DNA from: Clostridiaceae bacterium
Lineage (GTDB): Bacteria > Bacillota > Clostridia > Peptostreptococcales > Natronincolaceae
DNA length: 55,754 nucleotides
Direction of reading: 5' to 3'
NCBI GenBank assembly: GCA_018432235.1
Contig: JAHDLO010000047.1
Coordinates: 1 to 55,754, forward strand
Below are positions 44,594 to 51,652 of the stretch, piece after piece. A program made the position numbers and the translations under genes. Under the pieces are notes generated by a model. It had not been told where the DNA came from. It saw only the letters and a program-made list of their open reading frames with translations, and searched no databases. Position 1 is the stretch's first letter. Each line of letters starts with the position of its first letter.

Positions 44594-45514
44594 TTGAATA
44601 AATTTAAAGCATGGATTTTATTGGTGATATGCAATCTTTTTTGGGCAGGCAATTACGTATTCGGTAAATTCGTCGTAGCCGAAATATCACCAGTATGGAT
44701 TACCTTTACCCGTTGGTTAGGCGCCTCCATAATACTTTTATTTGTGGCATACTACCTTGAGAAGCCAAAATGGCGCTCTGTTTTTAAGGTCTGGCCGAAT
44801 CTGCTAATATTGGCTGCTACAGGAATTATTGGCTACAATCTTATCCTTTATTCTGCGCTGGAATATACATCTTCTACTAATGCTGCATTAATTAGTGCCT
44901 TAAATCCCAGTGTTATAGTGATAGGCTCCTTTCTGCTGTTCAAGGAGAAAATGACAAAGTTCCAAGCTGCGGGCTTAGCGGTATCCCTTTTGGGGGTTTG
45001 TATCATATTAACCAGGGGAAGCTTGACGGCACTTTTGTCGATTGAATATAATAGAGGCGATCTTTTGATGCTGGTGGCTGTAGTGATGTGGACGATCTAC
45101 ACGATATTAGGTAGAAGGCTAACCAGTGTTAAGCCCATAACGGCAACGGCAATTGCGGCATTGATCGCCACTATAATTATGGCCCCCTTTGCCCTAAGAC
45201 AGGGGCTGGATTTTGGGGGTATAAGCAAGCTGGCGGTAATCGGAGTAATATATATGGTATTGTTCCCATCGGTGGGTTCCTTTGTATTCTGGAACATCTC
45301 AGTTCAAGAAATAGGGGCAAATCAGGCTGGTGTATTCTTAAATTTGATTCCTGTGTTTACTGCTATTATAAGCTGGAGCCTTGGCGAAAGGATAACCGGG
45401 GCACAGATTCTTGGCGGATTATTTGTTTTTGCAGGGGTGTACCTAACTACTGGCCTCCTGGAAAAAAAGATGACGGTGGGCATTAAAGAGGTTGATTGGA
45501 GTAAACGACAATAA
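44594..45514 (+). CDS. EamA/DMT-family transporter
   Basis: A 306-residue integral membrane protein with ten predicted helices in two EamA repeats, starting KAWILLVICNLFWAGNYVFGK and with the second repeat near LLMLVAVVMWTIYTILG. These transporters export or import metabolites; the substrate is not predictable. The TTG at 44594 is favoured because AAGGAG ends nine bases upstream; the in-frame ATG at 44585 touches that site. Confidence 0.87.
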   Translation: MNKFKAWILLVICNLFWAGNYVFGKFVVAEISPVWITFTRWLGASIILLFVAYYLEKPKWRSVFKVWPNLLILAATGIIGYNLILYSALEYTSSTNAALISALNPSVIVIGSFLLFKEKMTKFQAAGLAVSLLGVCIILTRGSLTALLSIEYNRGDLLMLVAVVMWTIYTILGRRLTSVKPITATAIAALIATIIMAPFALRQGLDFGGISKLAVIGVIYMVLFPSVGSFVFWNISVQEIGANQAGVFLNLIPVFTAIISWSLGERITGAQILGGLFVFAGVYLTTGLLEKKMTVGIKEVDWSKRQ

Positions 45515-45530
45515 CGATAATAAATAATAT

Positions 45531-45560
45531 AACCTGGTGGATTACTCCGCCAGGTTTTGT
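45531..45560. terminator. Terminator between EamA and glucosaminidase-like genes
   Basis: Eleven-bp stem AACCTGGTGGA/TCCGCCAGGTT (one G-U pair) followed by TTG on the plus strand. It overlaps the 3' end of the minus-strand gene. Confidence 0.65.
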
Positions 45561-46585
45561 ATTGCAACCTCTTTTTCAAGACGTATATATATAGAATTAA
45601 TGCCCCTCCACCAATTTTCATCCTCAGCATATTTACGGTTTATCCATTGGAAGGGTTCTATATCCTCAGGGCGATCCATTAGAAGATTAATTACGGTTCT
45701 TGAGGCGATAGCGGCGGAATCTGCAATATCAGTGTTATAGCTTTGCCAGCTGTTAAAGACATTAAAGGGGTTATTTGCAATCTCATATGCAGAGGGATGA
45801 TCCTGTGGTACAAAGCCCTGCTCATGGCCTGCTATTGCAAAAAGTACAAGGGGATTTAACTGAAACTCCCTGGCGGTATCTATAATTGCAGAGAAGTAAG
45901 GCTCCTGAGCCAATAGTGAGTTTCTTGTGTTCAAATATGCCCTTAGCTTTTCAGTATCTATATCCTTATAATAAAAATTATGTGGGAGATGGGTATAGAT
46001 ATATGCTACAGGTTCCTCGATGACGATTGCCTGTGGATGCGGCCGATTCAATCGGGCTGTGTACAGTCCTGCGACAGCAAAGATAATAAGGGCGGCCATC
46101 AACACCATTCTGATTTTTTTACCCTCCACCAGAAGCTTGAAGGGTTCTTCGTAAGCATCGGCAATGACGGTAATAGGGGTTGGAACCTCGTCAGCAGCTA
46201 TAGCAGCCTGAATTAGGGGCACCATTTTAGGTTTAGCCTCTATAGGACTGTGGACATATTTGTTGACCCATTGAGATAACTGGACTGAAAAGCCCTCATC
46301 TGCCTCCAGTGCAGCGGAGGCTTCATATATATCAGAAATAAACAAACCATCGGCCTTAGAAAGCAATACCTCCTTAAGCAGCTTCTCTCGTATGGTATTT
46401 TGGTGCTGATGGGGGAGCCCTACCATGTGGTTATCCAATATTTTCCTAAGGGAGTCAATTAAAATTTGAGCCTGTCTTCTATTATCATAGTAGGGAAACT
46501 TTTTGCTGATATATTGTCGGAGACGAGTGATGTCCTCCTTAAGAAATACCTTAATTACCTTTAGCTCCTGCGAAAAATCCTCCAT
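45542..46585 (-). CDS. Membrane-anchored glucosaminidase/lysozyme-like protein
   Basis: A 347-residue protein: a cytoplasmic helical N-terminal domain (about 1-160), one transmembrane helix (about 168-187), and an extracytoplasmic C-terminal domain with NPLVLFAIAGHEQGFVP and NNPFNVFNSWQSY, the layout of the lysozyme-like superfamily with a catalytic Glu near residue 272. This suggests peptidoglycan cleavage. The long cytoplasmic domain fused to a cell-wall hydrolase is unusual and could couple an internal signal to wall remodelling (inference). Single gene; GGGGGTGATGG upstream. Confidence 0.7.
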   Translation of the reverse strand: MEDFSQELKVIKVFLKEDITRLRQYISKKFPYYDNRRQAQILIDSLRKILDNHMVGLPHQHQNTIREKLLKEVLLSKADGLFISDIYEASAALEADEGFSVQLSQWVNKYVHSPIEAKPKMVPLIQAAIAADEVPTPITVIADAYEEPFKLLVEGKKIRMVLMAALIIFAVAGLYTARLNRPHPQAIVIEEPVAYIYTHLPHNFYYKDIDTEKLRAYLNTRNSLLAQEPYFSAIIDTAREFQLNPLVLFAIAGHEQGFVPQDHPSAYEIANNPFNVFNSWQSYNTDIADSAAIASRTVINLLMDRPEDIEPFQWINRKYAEDENWWRGINSIYIRLEKEVAIQNLAE

Positions 46586-46929
46586 TTACCATCACCCCCT
46601 TTACATGTAAATGGCTTTTTAATATTATAACCCAAATAGGATTTTTTTTCCACAGGACTTGTGTTAATAATGCCTTATATGTAAAGGCTTTGGTAGAAAA
46701 AAAATTTATAGACCGGGTAAACATATAGGGCAGATTGCCGTATATATAATAGTTAGTGCTTTCCGGCACTTAATCAATGAATTGATCCCGTTATCGCTCT
46801 CTGCAGCTTTGTAGACGTCAGTCGCAAAATTACTCGATATTCCTTCGTACTAGCCTGCTACAGAAAAATATTCCTCGGGATTTATCACAATGCTTAAATG
46901 CCGGAAGGTACTAATCTACAGAAATTGGG
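46586..46929. other. 344-bp intergenic region
   Basis: Divergent spacer between the glucosaminidase-like gene (-) and the isoprenoid-synthase-like gene (+). The left 150 bp are AT-rich. A TATAAT-like hexamer at 46745-46750 lies just before the inverted-repeat element 46755-46912. No reading frame is convincing. Confidence 0.6.
46755..46912 (+). ncRNA. Candidate structured leader of the isoprenoid/MerT-like operon
   Basis: AGTGCTTTCCGGCA (46755-46768) is complementary to TGCCGGAAGGTACT (46899-46912): 12 of 14 positions pair canonically and one or both others can form wobble pairs. They enclose 130 nt that contain a perfect ATCAAT/ATTGAT hairpin (46773-46786) and a GTAG/CTAC pairing. A TATAAT lies five bases upstream. 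No known riboswitch core was recognised. It ends 17 bp before the next start codon, which would place a closing stem next to the ribosome site. Confidence 0.45.
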
Positions 46930-48213
46930 GTGATTTATGTGAGGATTTCAGGCATATATGCTGAGAATACACAGGGGGTAAATCCTGAAGCATCGGTGGA
47001 AGGCATGGTGACGGCTTATGAGGAGCTATGGATACGCAGTAGTAGTGCTTTTCCTGTCATTGGTAAAAGGGTTGGACTCTTTACCAAGCTGTTAAAGCAA
47101 AAAAGCACCAGTCGCTTTCTAAAGAAAATGGAAAAACAGCTGAAGCATATGACCTCCGACATTAAGCAGGAGGAAAAAATAAAAATAATGCAGGCCCTTG
47201 AGGAGCAGGAGTTCAAGCTTATAGGCAGTAGGCTTAAGGTCTTTAATTTTTTTGCTGAAAGGAAATATACTGCCTCCACCGAGGACTTCATAAAGGCAGC
47301 GAGAGAGTTTGACAGAGATATTCAGCTTTATGATATATCCCAGGCTTTAAGAAATGTTTGGATCATGAACAGTATTCAGATACTATTCGGAATGGAGGTT
47401 CGGATGACACCTTCAGTTTTTGGCTATAGCATGCTATATCCCTACAGTGACAATTATATAGATGACACCTCTGTTTCTCTCGACGATAAATTAGGCTTTT
47501 GCGACAGACTAACCCATCGGCTATCGGGAAAGCACCTAATCCCTATAAATCAGCACGAAGAAAAGGTATTTGAACTCATCGGTAAAATTGAACAGGAATT
47601 TCCCAGGGCATTGAACCCACAGGTATATGATGGACTGCTTTTCATTCATGAGGCCCAGGTAAAAAGCTTTAATCAACAGAAGCAATATCATCCACTGCAA
47701 AGGGTGGAGCCCCTTAGGATTAGTATAGAGAAGGGCGGCACCTCGGTTTTGGCCGATGGCTATCTGGTAAAGGGCAGACTATCTGAAGCGGAGGCCTTCT
47801 TTCTCTTTGGCTATGGTGTTTTCCTTCAATTCATTGATGACCTGCAAGATTTAAGGGAGGATATGGATAACAGCCATGAAACTGTATTTACTGAGGCCTT
47901 CAAGGAGGGTAAGCTTGAAGAGGCCACCAATAGAGTGTTTTCCTTTATTGACGATGCATTAGTGTATACCGATATAGTAAATAGCGATGATGCCAAAAGG
48001 CTGGTGAGCATTATCCGGGAGTGCTGTAAGCAGATGCTGCTGGAGGCCATCGCCGGAAATAGAGGACTATATCGTAGGAAATATATTAAGGCCCTGGAGG
48101 AATATTCTATCTTCAGATTCGTATATTATAAAAGACTTAAGAAAAAGCTTTCCCAAATATTTAATTCCAGGGAGCTGCTTATGCTTAGTAGAGCAATGCA
48201 GTTTAGTGTATGA
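46930..48213 (+). CDS. Class I isoprenoid synthase-like protein
   Basis: A 427-residue, all-helical protein. DNYIDD at residues 174-179 fits a first aspartate-rich metal motif (DxxxD type), and FLQFIDDLQDLRED, with DDLQD at 303-307, fits the second. This is the pattern of trans-prenyl-transferases and squalene/phytoene-type synthases, which bind diphosphates through Mg2+. The product cannot be told. A GTG start is given; the preceding site is poor and a second GTG at 46939 is possible. It ends 11 bp before the selenocysteine MerT-like gene, so they appear to form an operon. Confidence 0.7.
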   Translation: MIYVRISGIYAENTQGVNPEASVEGMVTAYEELWIRSSSAFPVIGKRVGLFTKLLKQKSTSRFLKKMEKQLKHMTSDIKQEEKIKIMQALEEQEFKLIGSRLKVFNFFAERKYTASTEDFIKAAREFDRDIQLYDISQALRNVWIMNSIQILFGMEVRMTPSVFGYSMLYPYSDNYIDDTSVSLDDKLGFCDRLTHRLSGKHLIPINQHEEKVFELIGKIEQEFPRALNPQVYDGLLFIHEAQVKSFNQQKQYHPLQRVEPLRISIEKGGTSVLADGYLVKGRLSEAEAFFLFGYGVFLQFIDDLQDLREDMDNSHETVFTEAFKEGKLEEATNRVFSFIDDALVYTDIVNSDDAKRLVSIIRECCKQMLLEAIAGNRGLYRRKYIKALEEYSIFRFVYYKRLKKKLSQIFNSRELLMLSRAMQFSV

Positions 48214-48224
48214 GGAGGGATGAG

Positions 48225-48530
48225 ATGAAGAATTTTAAGATAGGAACCTTAAATATTGGCGCCGTCGTAACCGCTCTAATGTCTTCCGCCTGCTGAGTGC
48301 TGCCATATATTTTGGTGTCACTCGGGATTGGTGGCGTAGGCTTTTCATATTTATCTCTAATAGCGCCTTATCAGCAGTATTTTAAGCTTTTTGCTGTGGC
48401 CTCGATATTGTATTCCCATTACAGAATGGCAAAGGGAAGGGTCGGCAGAGCTGCGGAGATAACCATATGGATTTCAACAGTGTTAGTGATTCTAATACTT
48501 TTGGTTCCGACGATATTACGTTTGCTATAA
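48225..48530 (+). CDS. MerT-like membrane selenoprotein (Cys-Sec pair)
   Basis: Read with UGA as selenocysteine at codon 24 (48294-48296), this is a 101-residue protein with three transmembrane helices. It starts at an ATG with AGGAGGG upstream. Around the UGA the sequence is SSAC-U-VLPYILVSLGIGG and later LIAPYQQYF, which matches the first helix of mercuric transporter MerT (SACC-x-xPLVLVxLGxxG...LEPYRP), where the vicinal Cys-Cys pair binds Hg(II). The second Cys is replaced by Sec. The cytoplasmic Cys pair of full MerT is absent. A hairpin directly follows the UGA (48295-48323). Annotated conventionally it would be lost or begun at GTG 48297. Confidence 0.82.
48295..48323 (+). promoter_or_regulatory. 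Candidate bacterial SECIS hairpin in the MerT-like gene
   Basis: Immediately after (and including the last two bases of) the UGA, GAGTG (48295-48299) pairs with CACTC (48319-48323), and GCCA (48302-48305) pairs with TGGT (48313-48316, one G-U), enclosing a 7-nt loop with a symmetrical 2x2 internal loop. Position and size suit a bacterial SECIS element read by SelB. Confidence 0.65.
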
Positions 48531-48531
48531 A

Positions 48532-48564
48532 AATAATTCTCCAATTCATGGGGAATTATTTTTA
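48532..48564 (+). terminator. Terminator after the MerT-like gene
   Basis: AATAATTC/GAATTATT stem (48532-48539/48553-48560) followed by TTTAT, directly after the stop codon. It closes the isoprenoid/MerT-like operon. Confidence 0.75.
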
Positions 48565-48642
48565 TGTAGGATTTTAATATGATATAATTTTTTTATATAG
48601 AAAATTCTTACAATATACTTTATAAAAAGGGAGGCTGGCAGT

Positions 48643-50337
48643 ATGGAGTTTAAAGATTATCAATACGCAAGACCCAATATGGAGGAGCTCAAGGACAAGC
48701 TGGAGGTTTTATTCAAGGACTTTGAAAATGCAGATAGCTTTCAGCAGCAGATTGACATTATGGCGGAAATAAACAGCTTTAACAGTGAATTTGAATCAAT
48801 GGAGTCAATTGTTTATATCCGGCACACCTGTGACACCAGAGATGCGTTTTATGAAGGCGAGAATGACTACATAGACGAGGCGAAACCAATATTCGAAGGC
48901 CTAAAAAGCAGGTACTATAGGCTTCTTGTGGACTCAAAATTCAGAGACCAGCTGGAGGCCCATTGGGGAAGCCATCTCTTCACTTTAGCAGACCTTACCC
49001 TAAAGACCTTTAAGCCTGAAATTGTTGAGGATCTTCAAAAAGAAAACAAGCTGGCCAGCCAATATACAAAGCTTAGAGCGTCAGCTAAGATTCCTTTTAA
49101 AGGCGAGGAAAGAAATCTTTCACAGATGGAGCCCTTCACTCAGTCTCTGGATAGAAATGAGAGAATGGAGGCCCAAAAGGCAATAATAGCATTCTACAAG
49201 CAAAATCAAGATAGCTTTGATGAAATATACGACAATCTGGTTAAGGTACGACATCAAATAGCCCAAAAGCTTGGCTATGAAAACTATGTGCAGCTGGGCT
49301 ATGATCGCCTCAACAGGTCAGACTATGATGCTACTATGGCGGCAAATTATAGAAGGCAGGTGCTGGAGGACATCGTTCCGGTGGCAACAAAATTAAGGGC
49401 TCGCCAGCAGCAGCGCTTAGGCCTGCAGCAGCTGATGCATTATGATGAGCCACTGGAGTTTTTAACGGGAAATGCAACACCAAAGGGTGAGCCTGATTGG
49501 ATTATTGAAAACGGCAGGAAGATGTATGCGGAGATGTCTGAGGAAACCAAGGAATTCTTTGATTTTATGCTTCAGCATCAGCTTCTGGACCTGGTAACAA
49601 AGCCAGGAAAGGCCGGAGGAGGCTACTGTACCTACATAAGTAAATATCAATCACCCTTTATATTCTCAAACTTCAATGGCACCTCAGGGGATGTCGATGT
49701 TCTGACCCACGAGGCAGGGCACGCCTTCCAGGTTTATTGCAGCAGAAATTACAAAGTACCGGAGTATACCTGGCCTACATATGAGGCCTGCGAAATACAT
49801 TCCATGAGTATGGAATTTATCGCATGGCCCTGGATGAATCTGTTTTTCAAGGAGGACGAGGAAAAGTACAAATTCTCTCACCTAAGCGGATCACTGCTAT
49901 TCATACCCTATGGCGTTTTAGTGGATGAGTTCCAGCATTGGGTCTATGAAAATCCGGAGGTTACACCAACGGAAAGACGGGCAAAATGGCGGGAGCTGGA
50001 GAAAAAATATTTGCCCCATAGAGACTATGGAGACGAAGACTTCCTAAATGAAGGTGGATACTGGTTTAGACAGGGCCATATCTTTAAGGACCCCTTCTAT
50101 TATATTGACTACACACTGGCTCAGGTTTGTGCCTTCCAATTCTGGGTTAAGTCAAGAGAAAACAAGACAGCAGCATGGGAGGATTACCTGAGGCTATGCA
50201 GAGCAGGGGGCAGCAAAAGCTTCCTTGACTTGGTGGCGCTGGCAGGTCTTAAAAACCCATTTGAGGATGGTTGCATAAGGAAGGTTATTCCTCATATCGA
50301 AGAATGGCTGGATACAATAGACGACAGCAGGCTGTAA
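48643..50337 (+). CDS. M3-family oligoendopeptidase
   Basis: A 564-residue zinc metallopeptidase related to PepF. The HExxH motif is LTHEAGHAF, with His356, Glu357 and His360; the third ligand Glu lies in ACEIHSMSMEF. The N-terminal helical domain and the C-terminal RAGGSKSFLDLVALAGL segment are typical of the family. It is cytoplasmic and degrades short peptides. ATG start with GGGAGG upstream; the next gene begins 36 bp later. Confidence 0.93.
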   Translation: MEFKDYQYARPNMEELKDKLEVLFKDFENADSFQQQIDIMAEINSFNSEFESMESIVYIRHTCDTRDAFYEGENDYIDEAKPIFEGLKSRYYRLLVDSKFRDQLEAHWGSHLFTLADLTLKTFKPEIVEDLQKENKLASQYTKLRASAKIPFKGEERNLSQMEPFTQSLDRNERMEAQKAIIAFYKQNQDSFDEIYDNLVKVRHQIAQKLGYENYVQLGYDRLNRSDYDATMAANYRRQVLEDIVPVATKLRARQQQRLGLQQLMHYDEPLEFLTGNATPKGEPDWIIENGRKMYAEMSEETKEFFDFMLQHQLLDLVTKPGKAGGGYCTYISKYQSPFIFSNFNGTSGDVDVLTHEAGHAFQVYCSRNYKVPEYTWPTYEACEIHSMSMEFIAWPWMNLFFKEDEEKYKFSHLSGSLLFIPYGVLVDEFQHWVYENPEVTPTERRAKWRELEKKYLPHRDYGDEDFLNEGGYWFRQGHIFKDPFYYIDYTLAQVCAFQFWVKSRENKTAAWEDYLRLCRAGGSKSFLDLVALAGLKNPFEDGCIRKVIPHIEEWLDTIDDSRL

Positions 50338-50373
50338 TGTTGTATCGGAAGAACTAGGGAAGGAGGTATAGGT

Positions 50374-51315
50374 GTGAATAAGACGACAGAGACAATATTA
50401 ATGCCCGATGGGAAGGAGCTCTTACTTCACATTTGGAAGCCCCTGCAAGAGCCCTTGGGACTTCTGCAGCTTGTGCATGGCTCCTGCGAGCATATCGGCA
50501 GATATGAGGCGTTCGCAGCCTATATGGCATATAGTGGTTATATTGTCTATGGGTGGGACCTTCGAGGCCATGGAATTACTGCCTCCTCCCGGGAGGAGCT
50601 GGGATTTTTTGCGCTGCAGGGAGGCTGGGAACTGCTTCTTAGTGATATTCTGGAGATAAATAAACATATAAGGACAGAATATCCGCACAAGCCTTTAATA
50701 TTAATCGGTCACAGTATGGGCTCCTTTTTAGTAAGACATTTTGCTTTACTTAATGGAGATACCATTAACGGTCTTATTGCCATTGGTACCTCCCACAATC
50801 CGAGGCTACTGTTGAAGCTAGGGAAGCATCTGGCTAATAGAGATATTATTAAAAACGGGCACTATAATAGAAGCAAGCTACTGCATAACCTGTCCTACGG
50901 CTCCTTTAACAAAAAAATTTCACCGGCAAGGACTACTCAGGATTGGCTGACATCAGATGAGGAGATTGTAGACAAATTTGTAGATGATGAGCTCTGCGGC
51001 TTTGTGCTAACCTCCAGCGGCTTTCGGGATATGTTTTATGGTCTGTTGGAGATTACCAACACCACCAATATAAAAGGACATCCTAAGGACCTGCCGATGC
51101 TGTTGATTTCCGGCGAGGAGGACCCTGTAGGAGAGTGGGGCAGACAGGTGATCAAGGCCTATGAAAGCTATAAAAGGGCTGGAGTTAAAAATATTAGTAT
51201 GAAGCTTTATGAAGGAATGCGGCATGAAGTATTAAATGAGCATAAGCGGCAACGGGTATATGAGGACATCGTCAACTGGCTTAAGGGTTTGAAGCACCAG
51301 ATAAAAAATTCATAA
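50374..51315 (+). CDS. Alpha/beta hydrolase (monoacylglycerol-lipase-like)
   Basis: A 313-residue serine hydrolase of the Hydrolase_4/lysophospholipase type. The nucleophile Ser is in GHSMGS (near residue 112); an acid in SGEEDPVG and His in GMRHEVLNE complete the triad. The VHGSCEHIGRYE oxyanion-loop region and WDLRGHG are also present. GTG start with AAGGAGGT upstream. Probably co-transcribed with the oligopeptidase gene. Confidence 0.9.
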   Translation: MNKTTETILMPDGKELLLHIWKPLQEPLGLLQLVHGSCEHIGRYEAFAAYMAYSGYIVYGWDLRGHGITASSREELGFFALQGGWELLLSDILEINKHIRTEYPHKPLILIGHSMGSFLVRHFALLNGDTINGLIAIGTSHNPRLLLKLGKHLANRDIIKNGHYNRSKLLHNLSYGSFNKKISPARTTQDWLTSDEEIVDKFVDDELCGFVLTSSGFRDMFYGLLEITNTTNIKGHPKDLPMLLISGEEDPVGEWGRQVIKAYESYKRAGVKNISMKLYEGMRHEVLNEHKRQRVYEDIVNWLKGLKHQIKNS

Positions 51316-51405
51316 CTCCCTTAAATATATCAATCATTGACACCCTATATGAAATATGTAAAAATTTTATATAGGACGTAATTCATAGTTGGAGGGAGAA
51401 GACAG

Positions 51406-51594
51406 ATGGTGAGATACATTGGATATATCGTATTTATGCTGCTAATTGCAATTGTCACCTTTTTCGGTATGGGGCCTGTACTGCTGGCAGATGGCTCAAT
51501 GCTGGAAAGGGCCGCTACCTTTGCAGTTGTTGTAATTATCTATGTGGTGCTGATAAAGCTCTTTGGTAAATGGGAAAGACGCTTTAGAAAATAA
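51406..51594 (+). CDS. Small two-TM membrane protein
   Basis: A 62-residue protein with two transmembrane helices (about 4-26 and 37-54) and a basic tail. FFGMGPVLLADGS between the helices looks conserved in similar short clostridial and bacillus proteins (possibly DUF6954, uncertain). GGAGGG precedes the ATG. It is followed by a strong terminator. Function unknown. Confidence 0.65.
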   Translation: MVRYIGYIVFMLLIAIVTFFGMGPVLLADGSMLERAATFAVVVIIYVVLIKLFGKWERRFRK

Positions 51595-51605
51595 TATTTG
51601 AAAAT

Positions 51606-51652
51606 AAAGACGGTATTGCTACGGTGTAAGCTAGGCAATACCGTCTTTTGTT
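51606..51652. terminator. Bidirectional terminator
   Basis: Perfect 14-bp stem AAAGACGGTATTGC/GCAATACCGTCTTT (51606-51619/51635-51648), with A- and T-runs at both ends, between convergent genes. Confidence 0.88.

Noticed and set aside
48294..48296. UGA in the MerT-like gene as a nonsense mutation or pseudogene
   Set aside because: The frame stays open on both sides, the residue falls on a functional Cys position, a hairpin follows at once, and a second Sec gene (msrA) is present in the window.
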